Positions 15,657-24,315 of a DNA stretch of 64,000 bases are shown one piece after another. Below the pieces are notes generated by a model. That model saw only the letters and a program-made list of their open reading frames with translations. It made no database searches and was not told the origin of the DNA. The position numbers and the translations under genes were made by a program. Within the stretch, counting starts at the first letter, position 1. Each line of letters opens with the position of its first letter. The stretch is from Rhodospirillaceae bacterium (lineage in GTDB: Bacteria; Pseudomonadota; Alphaproteobacteria; Bin65): contig JAPPLJ010000050.1 of the NCBI GenBank assembly GCA_028819475.1, forward strand, positions 310,001-374,000, written 5' to 3'.

Positions 15657-18020
15657 ATGAACGAACAGGTCAAACCCGTCGATCCCGCCGCGGCCGAGCC
15701 GGTGCGCTCCATCGGCGAATACGTCCCGATGGTCGACGGGCCGGAGAAGGTTTCGGGCGCGGCGAAATACACCGCCGATTTCGTCGAGGGCGAGGCGCTG
15801 GAGGCCGCGATCCTGCGCAGCCCCTACGCCCATGCCGAAGTGCTTGAGGTCGATACTTCGGAAGCCGAGGCGATGCCGGGCGTCCGCGCCGTCGTGACCG
15901 GCGCGGACTGCGACAAGACCTTCGGCGTCCTGCCGATCGCGCGCGGCGAATACCCGCTGGCGCGCGACCGGGTGCGCTACAAGGGCGAGCCGGTCGCCGC
16001 CGTCGCGGCCGACGACATCCACATCGCCAAGGCGGCGGTCAAGAAGATCCGGATGAAGGTCAGGGAACTGCCGGCCTACTTCCGCTGCAAGGACGCCTAT
16101 GCCGAGGACGCCGTCGACCTGCACGAGCACCGGCCCGGCAACCTGGAGCGCGACGTGTTCTTCGAGCTCGGCGACGTCGAGGACGCCTTCGCCGGCTCGG
16201 ACCTGGTTATGGAGCGGAACTTCCATGCCGCCGAGGTCTGCCAGGCCCAGATGGAGATGCACAGCGCGCTGGTCTCCTATGATCCGCTGCGCGACCGGCT
16301 GACCTGCCAGTGCTCGACCCAGGTGCCCTACTACGTCCACCTGATGCTGGCCAAGGTGACCGGCATGGACCAGGGCCGCATCCGGGTCATCAAGCCCCAT
16401 GTCGGCGGCGGCTTCGGCGCCCGGACCGAGACGTTGCAGCCCGAACTGATCGCCGCCCTGCTCGCCCGCAAGATCGGCGGCGCGGTGCGGCTGCTGACGA
16501 CCCGGGAGGAGACCTTCATCACCCATCGCGGCCGGCCGGAGACCGACCTGCGGCTCAAGATCGGCATGGCGAAGGACGGCCGGATCACCGGCGTCGAGCT
16601 GGAGAACGACCAGCGCGGCGGCGCCCATTCGAGCTACGGCATCGTCACGATCCTCTATGCCGGCTCGCTGCTCTACGCGATCTACGACCTGCAGAATGTT
16701 CGCTATATCGGCCGGCGGGTGCTCACCAACACGCCGCCCTGCGGCGCCTTCCGCGGCCACGGCACGGTCAACACGCGCTTCGTGTTCGAATCACTGCTCG
16801 ACGAGATGGCGGAGGAACTGGGCCTCGACCCGATCGCGGTGCGGCGGCGCAACTATATCGAGGCGCCGGCCTTCACCCAGAACGACCTGATGATCAATTC
16901 CTACGGCCTGCCCGAATGCGTCGACTGGGTCGAGGAGGCGAGCGGCTGGAAGGAAAAGCGGGCAAAGGGCCTGCCCGATCCCGGGCCGGGCAAGAAGAAG
17001 GGCATCGGCTTTGCCGCCTCCCACTATATCTCCGGCGCCTCCAAGCCGGTGAACTGGACCGGCGAGCCACACGCGACGGTCAATCTCAAGCTGGACTGGG
17101 ACGGCGCGATCACCGTGCTGACCGGTGCTGCCGAGATCGGCCAGGGCTCGTCGACCCTGGTCGCGCAGATCACGGCCGACGTGCTCGGCCTGCCGATCGA
17201 CCGCATCCGGGTGATTGCGGCCGACAGCGAGGTCACGCCCAAGGACAACGGTTCCTATTCCTCCCGCGTCACCTTCTATGTCGGCAACGCGACGCTCGAA
17301 GCGGCCGTGAACCTGCGCAAGATCCTGGTCGAGGCGGCGGCGCGCAAGCTGGAGGCCAATCCCGAGGACATCGAGGTGCTGGGCGAATATTACCGCGCCG
17401 GCAGCCAGGATACCGGCATCCCCTTCCAGGAAGTGGTCATGGAAGCGCTGCGCGACACCGGCACGATCACGACCAAGGGCATCTACAACACGATCCCCGA
17501 GAGCTGGGGCGGCAAGAAATACCGCGGCGCCGCGATCGGCGGCACGATGGGCTTTTCCTACGCCGCCCAGGCGGTCGAGGTCACGGTCGACGAGACCAGC
17601 GGCGAGGTCACGGTCGACGATGTCTGGGTCGCCCACGATTGCGGCAAGGCGCTCAACCGGCTGACCGTCGAGGGCCAGGTCGAGGGCTCGGTCTGGATGG
17701 GCATGGGCCAGGCGCTGAGCGAGGAGACCGGCTACTACAACGGCCTCAACCTCGCCAACAACCTGCTCGACTACCGGGTGCCGACGATCCAGGATTCGCC
17801 GCCGATCCACACCCATATCGTCGAATCCAACGATCCCCACGGCCCCTATGGCGCCAAGGAGGCCGGCGAAGGCTCGCTCAGCAGCTTCATCCCGGCGGTC
17901 GCCAACGCGATTTACGACGCCACCGGCATACGCTTTCCCGACACGCCGATTACGCCGGACAAGGTGTTCCTCGCCCTCGAAAAGGCCGCCCGGTTCGGTG
18001 CCAAGAAGAAGGCCGCCTGA
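15657..18020 (+). CDS. hcrA: 4-Hydroxybenzoyl-CoA reductase-type alpha subunit, molybdopterin-binding
   Basis: 787 aa large subunit. It contains the aldehyde oxidase/xanthine dehydrogenase hammerhead domain (about residues 20-130) and the molybdopterin-binding domain with GGGFGART (about 258-265), a substrate-channel [13 protein letters not shown] block (about 363-375), [15 protein letters not shown] (about 490-504) and the catalytic-glutamate loop [13 protein letters not shown] (about 732-744). With the gamma and FAD subunits it forms a cytosolic hydroxylase/reductase. In 4-hydroxybenzoyl-CoA reductase the complex removes the para hydroxyl to give benzoyl-CoA. The stop TGA overlaps the next ATG (TGATG), which implies translational coupling. 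Substrate identity is inferred from the FAD subunit and the nearby benzoate-CoA-ligase-type gene. Confidence 0.85.
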   Translation: MNEQVKPVDPAAAEPVRSIGEYVPMVDGPEKVSGAAKYTADFVEGEALEAAILRSPYAHAEVLEVDTSEAEAMPGVRAVVTGADCDKTFGVLPIARGEYPLARDRVRYKGEPVAAVAADDIHIAKAAVKKIRMKVRELPAYFRCKDAYAEDAVDLHEHRPGNLERDVFFELGDVEDAFAGSDLVMERNFHAAEVCQAQMEMHSALVSYDPLRDRLTCQCSTQVPYYVHLMLAKVTGMDQGRIRVIKPHVGGGFGARTETLQPELIAALLARKIGGAVRLLTTREETFITHRGRPETDLRLKIGMAKDGRITGVELENDQRGGAHSSYGIVTILYAGSLLYAIYDLQNVRYIGRRVLTNTPPCGAFRGHGTVNTRFVFESLLDEMAEELGLDPIAVRRRNYIEAPAFTQNDLMINSYGLPECVDWVEEASGWKEKRAKGLPDPGPGKKKGIGFAASHYISGASKPVNWTGEPHATVNLKLDWDGAITVLTGAAEIGQGSSTLVAQITADVLGLPIDRIRVIAADSEVTPKDNGSYSSRVTFYVGNATLEAAVNLRKILVEAAARKLEANPEDIEVLGEYYRAGSQDTGIPFQEVVMEALRDTGTITTKGIYNTIPESWGGKKYRGAAIGGTMGFSYAAQAVEVTVDETSGEVTVDDVWVAHDCGKALNRLTVEGQVEGSVWMGMGQALSEETGYYNGLNLANNLLDYRVPTIQDSPPIHTHIVESNDPHGPYGAKEAGEGSLSSFIPAVANAIYDATGIRFPDTPITPDKVFLALEKAARFGAKKKAA

Positions 18021-19033
18021 TGGACGCGCTGCACGGTTTCGAGGTCATCCGGCCGGCGACGGTCGAGGAGGCACTGGCCGCCCGTCAGGCCCATCCGGAG
18101 AGCCGGATGATCGGCGGCGGCACCGACATCCTGGTCAACATCCGCCGCGGCATCGAGACGCCACCGGTGCTGATCGACACCAACGACCTGGCCGATCTCA
18201 AGAGCATCGACGTCAGCGAGAACGGCCTCGTCATCGGCGCCTCGATCCGGCTGTACGAGGTCGCCGAACACCCAGAAATCCGCCGCCTCTACCCGGCGGT
18301 CGCCCAAGCCGCCGGCTCGATCGCCGGGCCGACCCAGCGCAACATGGGCACGGTCGGCGGTAACATCTGCCTCGATACGCGCTGCATCTACTACAACCAG
18401 TCCGAATGGTGGCGCGAAGCCAACGACCACTGCCTGAAGACCGAACTGGGCGAGATGTGCCACGTCGCGCCCAAGTCGAAGGGCGTGTGCTTCGCGACCT
18501 ATTCCGGCGACCTCGCCCCGGCGATGCTGCTGTTCGGCGGCGAGATCGACCTGCTCGGCCCGGACGGCGCGCGCACGGTTTCGATGCGCGACTTCTTCAT
18601 CGGCTATTCGCGGCAGGACGGCTCGACCGGCGACGGCATCGACTATATGGCGATCCGGCCCGGCGAATTCGTGCTGCGCATCCGCGCCGCCGCGCCGGGC
18701 AACCTGATCTCGGGCTACGACAAGGTGCGCATCCGCCGCTCGATCGAGTATCCCGTGGCCGGCTGCGCGGCGGCGGTGGCGCGCGACGGCGACCGGCTCG
18801 CCGACCTGCGCATCGCGATCACCGGGACAAATCCGCGTCCGGTGTTCCTCGAAGGCGCGGCAGACCTGGCCGGCGGCGCGCTGGACGACGCAACGGTCCA
18901 GGGCATCGACGACCTGTGCAAGGACCAGCTCATGTCGATGAAGACCACCTTCACCCCCGGCCACTACCGCCGCCGCGTCGCGACCAAGATGGCGATACGG
19001 CTGGTGCGGGAGCTGTTCGAAGGGGCGGCCTGA
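18020..19033 (+). CDS. hcrB: 4-Hydroxybenzoyl-CoA reductase-type beta subunit, FAD and extra [4Fe-4S]
   Basis: 337 aa CoxM-like FAD subunit: IGGGTDILVN (about residues 31-40) and NMGTVGGNICLDTR (about 108-121) bind FAD. Its special feature is an inserted loop of about 40 residues holding C122, C138, C147 and C157 (RCIYYNQSEWWREANDHC, GEMCHVAPKSKGVC). Ordinary xanthine-dehydrogenase FAD subunits lack this. 4-Hydroxybenzoyl-CoA reductases use such a loop for a [4Fe-4S] cluster that lets low-potential electrons flow backwards for reductive dehydroxylation. This is the strongest evidence for the operon's function. The last 43 codons recur, diverged, at 26637-26765. Confidence 0.87.
   Translation: MDALHGFEVIRPATVEEALAARQAHPESRMIGGGTDILVNIRRGIETPPVLIDTNDLADLKSIDVSENGLVIGASIRLYEVAEHPEIRRLYPAVAQAAGSIAGPTQRNMGTVGGNICLDTRCIYYNQSEWWREANDHCLKTELGEMCHVAPKSKGVCFATYSGDLAPAMLLFGGEIDLLGPDGARTVSMRDFFIGYSRQDGSTGDGIDYMAIRPGEFVLRIRAAAPGNLISGYDKVRIRRSIEYPVAGCAAAVARDGDRLADLRIAITGTNPRPVFLEGAADLAGGALDDATVQGIDDLCKDQLMSMKTTFTPGHYRRRVATKMAIRLVRELFEGAA
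18905..19033 (+). repeat. Direct repeat, left copy (3' end of hcrB-like gene)
   Basis: The last 43 codons of the FAD-subunit gene are repeated, gap-free and in the same orientation, at 26637-26765. 37 of the 42 encoded residues are identical, with several synonymous differences. The two copies bracket the Ugp-type transporter cluster. Confidence 0.88.
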
Positions 19034-19237
19034 GAAACAACCGTAATTTCCTTTGACTCCGGCGCCGCGCTGTCCGATTAGGCGTGGCCGCACCGGCCGG
19101 CGGAGACGCCGGTTTCCGGGAAAGCGACCGTCCAAGCGCCGCGCCCCGAAAGCCGTTACCACGTTGACGTATTCGCCTGGCGGTCACGCATGATACAGTC
19201 GCGAATGTTTCACGATTCTACCCGCATAACGTAACCG

Positions 19238-20311
19238 ATGGCCGCCATAGAGTTGACCGAAGTTACCAAGTCCTGGGGCAGGACAGTCGCCGTCGGCGAT
19301 ATTTCGTTCACGGTAGACAGCGGTACTTTCGTCGTCCTGCTCGGGCCTTCCGGATGCGGGAAGTCGACCACTCTGCGGATGATCGCCGGTCTTGAGGAGA
19401 TGACGTCCGGAAAGGTGATGATCGACGGCCGAGACATGTCCCATGAGCCGCCGTCGGCACGCCGGGTATCCATGGTGTTCCAGTCCTACGCGTTGTTTCC
19501 GCATCTGGATACCCGCCAGAACATCCTGTTCGGCCTCAAGGTGCGCAGGGTCGAGCGGGCGGAGCAGGAGCGCCGCCTGGCGCAGGTCGCCGAAATGGTC
19601 GGACTGGACCGGCTTCTGGACCGCAAGCCGTCCCAACTGTCCGGGGGCCAGCGCCAGCGGGTGGCCCTGGCCCGGGCCATCGTCGCGGAGAATTCCATCT
19701 GCCTGATGGACGAACCGCTCTCCAATCTGGACGCGAAATTGCGGCACGAAATGCGGGTGGAGATCCGCGCGCTCCAGGAGCGCCTCGGGATGACGGTCGT
19801 TTACGTCACCCACGATCAGACCGAAGCGATGAGCATGGCCGACAAGGTTATCCTGATGCGCGAAGGCCGGATCGAGCAAACCGGCACGCCGGACCGCCTC
19901 TACGACCGCCCGTCGACGAAGTTCTGCGCGGAATTCATCGGCACGCCGCCCATGAACATCCTGCGGCTTTCCGACGCCGGAGGCGCCGCCGTCATCGCCG
20001 GGAGCGACGGACCTGCCGTCGTCGCCGGTTCGGGCGACGGCTACGAATTGGGCGTGCGCCCGGAGCATATCGGGGTTGCGGCGTCGGGCGGCGTTCCGGC
20101 AACCGTCGACTCTTGCGACTATCTGGGAGCCGATACGATCGTTTCGGCGCAAATCGGTGCGCAGGAGGTGTTGGTACGGACGCCCGGAAGGTTCGGATTT
20201 GCTTCCGGAGCAACCATCGGCCTGACATGGTCGGCGGACGACACCCACATCTTCAATTCCGGGAATGGCCGCCGTGAGCAGGGCGCTGCGGCGCTTTCGG
20301 TCACCGCTTGA
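19238..20311 (+). CDS. ugpC: UgpC-like ABC transporter ATPase
   Basis: 357 aa. Walker A GPSGCGKST (residues 36-44), Q-loop VFQSYALFPHLD, signature LSGGQRQRVALARA (about 136-149), Walker B ICLMDEPLSNLDAKLR and the switch His in YVTHDQTEAMSMAD are intact. A C-terminal TOBE-like regulatory region (about 240-350) is present, as in UgpC/MalK-type ATPases for sugars and glycerol phosphate. It powers the permease pair encoded downstream. It opens a seven-gene co-directional run. Third-codon positions look less GC-biased than in the flanking genes, which suggests separate ancestry. The 204-bp upstream gap contains TTGACG-like hexamers but no convincing promoter or Pho box. Confidence 0.88.
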   Translation: MAAIELTEVTKSWGRTVAVGDISFTVDSGTFVVLLGPSGCGKSTTLRMIAGLEEMTSGKVMIDGRDMSHEPPSARRVSMVFQSYALFPHLDTRQNILFGLKVRRVERAEQERRLAQVAEMVGLDRLLDRKPSQLSGGQRQRVALARAIVAENSICLMDEPLSNLDAKLRHEMRVEIRALQERLGMTVVYVTHDQTEAMSMADKVILMREGRIEQTGTPDRLYDRPSTKFCAEFIGTPPMNILRLSDAGGAAVIAGSDGPAVVAGSGDGYELGVRPEHIGVAASGGVPATVDSCDYLGADTIVSAQIGAQEVLVRTPGRFGFASGATIGLTWSADDTHIFNSGNGRREQGAAALSVTA

Positions 20312-20405
20312 CCGAATTCGGCGCACGCCCGGACCGCACGATGCAAAAATTGACCGAACGGAAACCGGCATCACGGTTTTCGTTCACCACGACGAGGAGA
20401 AGGAA

Positions 20406-21692
20406 ATGTTCCGAAAATTGAAAGCCCTGATCGGCGGCGCTGCGCTTGCGCTCGGCCTTTCGATGAACGCACCGGGCGCCGGCGCGGTCGAGTTGACCAT
20501 GTACTATCCGGTTGCCGTGGGCGGTCCGCTGACGAAGATCGTCGACAGCATGGTCGCGGACTTCATGAAGGCCAACCCGGATATCAAGGTCAACGCCATC
20601 TATGCCGGCAACTACAACGACGCGCGAATCAAGGCTCTGGCGGCCCTGAAGAGCGGCAAACCGGCCCAGCTGTCGGTTATGTTTTCGATCGACATTTACG
20701 AGCTTATCGAACAGGGAGCCATTGTCGCTTTCGACGATATCGTCGAGACGGCGGAAGAAAAAACCTGGCTCAAGAAGTTCTATCCGTCCCTGATGGAAAA
20801 CGGCATGACCCAGGGCAAAGTCTGGGGCATTCCGTTCCAGCGTTCGACGATCGTCATGTACTACAACAAGGACGCTTTCCGCGACGCCGGCCTCGATCCC
20901 GCAAAAGCCCCGGAGACCTGGGACGAGCTGGTTTCGATGGGCAAGAAGCTGGTGAAAAAGAGCGGCGATCAGACCGTACGCTGGGGCGCCATGATTCCGT
21001 CCACCGGCTATCCCTACTGGATGTTCGGCGCCCTGACCAAGCAGAACGGCCAGGTCCTGATGAACGCCGACGGCAACAAGACCTTCTTCGACGCGCCGGC
21101 TACCGTCGAAGCGCTACAGTTCTGGCGCGATCTGGGCAACAAGCACGGCGTCATGCCGTCGGGCACCATCGAGTGGGGAACGCTCCGCAAGAATTTCCTC
21201 GAAGGCAAGACCGCCATTATGTGGCATTCGACGGGCAACCTCACCGTAGTCAAGAACAAGGCCAAGTTCGACTTCGGCGTTGCCATGCTGCCGGCCAAGA
21301 AGAGCCGCGGAACGCCGACCGGCGGCGGCAACTTCTACATTTTCAAGAAAAGCTCTCCGGCCGAGCGCAAGGCGGCCATGAAGCTCATCCGGTTCCTGAC
21401 CGAACCTGGTCGGACAGCGGAATGGAGCATGAAAACGGGTTACATCGGCACGCGTCCGGACGCGTATCAGACGGAAGCCCTGAAAAAATACGTCGCCGGC
21501 TTCCCGCCCGCCGCGGTGGCCCGCGACCAGCTCAAATTCGCGACGGCGGAGCTTTCGACCTACCAGACCGGTCGCGTCCGGAAGCTGCTGGACGATGCCA
21601 TTCAGGCAACTCTGGTCGGTAAGAAGTCGGCCAAAGATGCGCTCGGCTCGGCCCAGAAACAGGCGGACAGGCTGTTGAAGCGCTATCGCTAG
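20406..21692 (+). CDS. ugpB: UgpB-like periplasmic substrate-binding protein
   Basis: 428 aa from ATG 20406, preceded by GAGGAGAAGGA, so the longer frame from 20265 is rejected. A Sec signal peptide covers about residues 1-27 (KALIGGAALALGLSMNAPGA, cut near AGAVE). Features in common with E. coli UgpB are YAGNYNDARIKALAALKSG, STIVMYYNKDAFRDAGLDP, NKAKFDFGVAMLP, AEWSMKTGYIG and a C-terminal GKKSAKDALGSAQKQADRLL. UgpB binds glycerol-3-phosphate and glycerophosphodiesters. The ligand here is inferred from these similarities and from the downstream GlpD and phosphodiesterase-like genes. Confidence 0.87.
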   Translation: MFRKLKALIGGAALALGLSMNAPGAGAVELTMYYPVAVGGPLTKIVDSMVADFMKANPDIKVNAIYAGNYNDARIKALAALKSGKPAQLSVMFSIDIYELIEQGAIVAFDDIVETAEEKTWLKKFYPSLMENGMTQGKVWGIPFQRSTIVMYYNKDAFRDAGLDPAKAPETWDELVSMGKKLVKKSGDQTVRWGAMIPSTGYPYWMFGALTKQNGQVLMNADGNKTFFDAPATVEALQFWRDLGNKHGVMPSGTIEWGTLRKNFLEGKTAIMWHSTGNLTVVKNKAKFDFGVAMLPAKKSRGTPTGGGNFYIFKKSSPAERKAAMKLIRFLTEPGRTAEWSMKTGYIGTRPDAYQTEALKKYVAGFPPAAVARDQLKFATAELSTYQTGRVRKLLDDAIQATLVGKKSAKDALGSAQKQADRLLKRYR

Positions 21693-21761
21693 AACGACTG
21701 TCGCAGCGGCCCCGAAACGCTGTCTGGCGTTTACGGGCCGCCGCCTTTCGCCGTCGCTCCC

Positions 21762-22646
21762 ATGAGACGATCCCCTTCAAGCATGAACCAGGTATACGGC
21801 TGGCTCCTGCTGACGCCGGCCGCAATTTTATTGATCGCCTTTACCTATTACCCCGCGGTTGCAACGCTCGGTCAGAGTTTCTTCTCCGCCGGCACGGCAT
21901 TGAAACCCTCCGTATTCGTCGGCGTCGAAAACTACAGCTTCATGCTCGACGACGAGGTCTTCTGGCAGGTCCTGAAGAATAACCTCTGGTATGCCGTCGG
22001 CACCATTCCCGCGAGCATCGCCATCGCCCTGCTGATGGCGGTCTGGGTGAACGGAAAACTGCCCCTCCGCGGTTTCATTCGCATGAGTTACTTCACGCCG
22101 ACCGTTTTGCCGATGATCGCGGTCGCCAATATCTGGCTGTTCTTCTACACGCCGCAGATCGGGCTGATCGATCAGGTCGCCGGCGTTCTGGGATTGACGA
22201 CCTACAACTGGTTGGGAGACCCGGATACGGTGCTGACCTGCATCATCGTTATGACGATCTGGAAGGAAGCCGGCTTTTTCATGATTTTCTATCTGGCGGC
22301 GCTGCAATCGCTGCCGCCCGAACTCGAGGAAGCGGCGAAACTGGAGGGCGCCGGCCGCTGGTATTACTTCCGGCGGGTCGTTTTTCCCTTGCTGATGCCC
22401 ACGACGCTGTTCGTATTGATCAACGCGATCATCAATTCCTTCAAGCTGGTCGATCAGCTTTTTATCCTGACCAAGGGAGGGCCCGACAACGCCAGTTCCC
22501 TGTTGCTGTATTACATCTACGAGGTCGCGTTCAGCTTTTTCGATCAGGCCTACGCCTCGACCCTGACCGTCGTGCTTCTGGTCAGCCTCGCGGTTATCGC
22601 GATCGGCCAGTTCGTGTTCCTGGACAAGCGGATCCATTATCGATGA
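21762..22646 (+). CDS. ugpA: UgpA-like ABC transporter permease
   Basis: 294 aa inner-membrane permease with about six transmembrane segments. The EAA loop is EEAAKLEGAGRWYYFRRVVFPLLMPT (about residues 189-214), the contact site for the ATPase. AIMLIAFTYYPAVATLGQSFF-like sequence forms the first helix and a periplasmic stretch follows. The start is either ATG 21762 or ATG 21783; neither has a strong ribosome site, and the first retains three more basic residues before helix 1. The stop overlaps the ATG of the next permease (ATGA), as is usual for the two halves of a heterodimeric transporter. Confidence 0.87.
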   Translation: MRRSPSSMNQVYGWLLLTPAAILLIAFTYYPAVATLGQSFFSAGTALKPSVFVGVENYSFMLDDEVFWQVLKNNLWYAVGTIPASIAIALLMAVWVNGKLPLRGFIRMSYFTPTVLPMIAVANIWLFFYTPQIGLIDQVAGVLGLTTYNWLGDPDTVLTCIIVMTIWKEAGFFMIFYLAALQSLPPELEEAAKLEGAGRWYYFRRVVFPLLMPTTLFVLINAIINSFKLVDQLFILTKGGPDNASSLLLYYIYEVAFSFFDQAYASTLTVVLLVSLAVIAIGQFVFLDKRIHYR

Positions 22647-23464
22647 GACGGCGCGCCGTCAGCATCCGGGACGGGGTGGAAGCCGGCGCCGCCTGGCTGC
22701 TCGCCGCCATCTGGCTGCTGCCGCTCCTCTATGCCTTCTGGAGCGCCTTTCACCCGTCGGAATATGCGGTCCGGTTCGAACTTCTGGCGCCGCTCACGCT
22801 GGACAATTTCCGCGAAGCCTGGTCGCAGGCGCCCTTCGCGCGTTACTACCTCAACACATTTCTTCTGGTGTCGTCGATCCTGGCGGCCCAGTTCGTCCTC
22901 TGCACCCTGGCCGCCTACGCTTTCGCGCGGTTCGAGTTCCGCGGCCAGAACATCGCCTTCGCCCTCGTCCTGGTCCAGTTGATGATCATGCCGGAGGTGC
23001 TGATCGTCGAGAACTACAGGACCATGAGCCAGCTGGATCTGGTCGATACCATCACCGGCATCGGCCTGCCCTACATGGCAAGCGCGTTCGGTATTTTCCT
23101 GCTGCGGCAGACCTTCAAGACCGTCCCGAAGGAACTGGAGGAGGCCGCCCGGGTCGAAGGCTGCAATGCGCTGCAGATCCTCTGGAAAGTCTATGTGCCG
23201 CTCGCCCGCCCCACCTACATCGCCTACGGCCTGGTTTCCGTAAGCTATCACTGGAACAATTTCCTGTGGCCGCTGGTCATCACCAACTCCGTGACGACCC
23301 GACCGCTGACCGTTGGACTGGCCATATTTGGCGCGCCGGAATCGGGCGTTGAATGGCCGATCATCACTGCCGGCACGCTGCTCGCCGTCGCGCCCCTGCT
23401 GATCGCCTTCCTGCTGTTCCAGCGCCAGTTCGTGCAATCGTTCATGCACGCCGGAATCAAATGA
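22643..23464 (+). CDS. ugpE: UgpE-like ABC transporter permease
   Basis: 273 aa second permease. Helix 1 is AAWLLAAIWLLPLLYAFWSAF (about residues 14-34), and the EAA loop ELEEAARVEGCNALQILWKVYVPLARP lies about 166-192. About six membrane helices fit the MalG/UgpE group. It pairs with the upstream permease to form the channel. Both ends are translationally coupled: its ATG overlaps the ugpA stop, and its own stop overlaps the ATG of the EEP-family gene. The last gene is therefore part of the transporter operon rather than a chance neighbour. Confidence 0.88.
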   Translation: MRRRAVSIRDGVEAGAAWLLAAIWLLPLLYAFWSAFHPSEYAVRFELLAPLTLDNFREAWSQAPFARYYLNTFLLVSSILAAQFVLCTLAAYAFARFEFRGQNIAFALVLVQLMIMPEVLIVENYRTMSQLDLVDTITGIGLPYMASAFGIFLLRQTFKTVPKELEEAARVEGCNALQILWKVYVPLARPTYIAYGLVSVSYHWNNFLWPLVITNSVTTRPLTVGLAIFGAPESGVEWPIITAGTLLAVAPLLIAFLLFQRQFVQSFMHAGIK

Positions 23465-24309
23465 CGACCGTCGTCAGCTGGAACATACAGGCCGGCCTCG
23501 GCGTCGACGGGCGGGTCGATCTGGACCGCATCGCCGGTGTGATCGCCACCCTGGCCGATGCCGATGTGATTTGCCTGCAAGAGGTCGAGTGCCCGGGCGA
23601 CCCGGGCTCCGGGGTCGATCAGTTCGCCGCGATTGCAGACCTGTTTTCGCGCCATGCCGCCATCGAAGGGCCCTGTGTCCAGCGTGCGGCCGGGCGTGAG
23701 GAATACCGTTTCGGCAACATGGTGCTGTCGCGATTACCCGTATTGAGCGTCTTCCGCCACCATCTGCCCTGGCCGGCGGCGCCGGGCGTGAAGCACATGC
23801 CGCGGCAAGCGACCGAGGTCACGGTCGAAACGCCTGCCGGCCCCCTGCGGGTGGTCACCACGCATCTGGAGTATCACTCTGTCGCGCACCGCCGGGCCCA
23901 GGTTGCGCGCCTGCGCGAACTGCATGTCGAGGCCGCCGCCCAGGAGAGGAACCCGGCCGAGGCGCACGCGGCCGGCCCCTATGCCGGCCCGGTGCGGCCC
24001 GCCACGTCGGTAACCTGTGGCGACTTCAACATGAGCGTAGAAGCGCAGGAGTACGCGGCCATGCTGGAGTCCTTCGACGATGGTGCGCCGGGACTGATCG
24101 ACGCTTGGTCCGGGCTGTATCCGGGCCGCCCGCACGATCCCACCTGCGGGGTATTTGACCGCGTACAATGGCCGGCGGGGCCGCATTGCCGGGATTTCTT
24201 TTTCGTAACCGAGAATTTGCTGCCGCGTCTCGTATCCCTGTCGGTCGATCTGGAGACCGATGCTTCGGACCACCAGCCGCTGGCGCTGACTCTCGACGAT
24301 ACCGGCTGA
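23461..24309 (+). CDS. Endonuclease/exonuclease/phosphatase (EEP) family hydrolase in ugp operon
   Basis: 282 aa from ATG 23461, sharing an ATGA overlap with ugpE. All EEP catalytic motifs are present: N8 (SWNIQ), E41 (CLQEVE), H135 (TTHLEYHS), D188/N190 (CGDFNM), D245 (CRDFFFV) and D270/H271 (SDHQPL). The family cleaves phosphodiesters or phosphomonoesters with Mg2+ and includes sphingomyelinases, inositol-phosphatases and nucleases. There is no signal peptide, so the protein is cytosolic. Its coupling to an Ugp-type transporter and to glpD suggests it hydrolyses imported glycerophosphodiesters to glycerol-3-phosphate, the job done by the unrelated UgpQ in E. coli. That substrate is inference. 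Confidence 0.82.
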   Translation: MTTVVSWNIQAGLGVDGRVDLDRIAGVIATLADADVICLQEVECPGDPGSGVDQFAAIADLFSRHAAIEGPCVQRAAGREEYRFGNMVLSRLPVLSVFRHHLPWPAAPGVKHMPRQATEVTVETPAGPLRVVTTHLEYHSVAHRRAQVARLRELHVEAAAQERNPAEAHAAGPYAGPVRPATSVTCGDFNMSVEAQEYAAMLESFDDGAPGLIDAWSGLYPGRPHDPTCGVFDRVQWPAGPHCRDFFFVTENLLPRLVSLSVDLETDASDHQPLALTLDDTG

Positions 24310-24315
24310 GGCGGA

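Noticed and set aside
19034-19237. Pho box upstream of ugpC
   Set aside because: No tandem CTGTCAT-like heptamers at 11-bp spacing were found; phosphate control of the cluster cannot be claimed.
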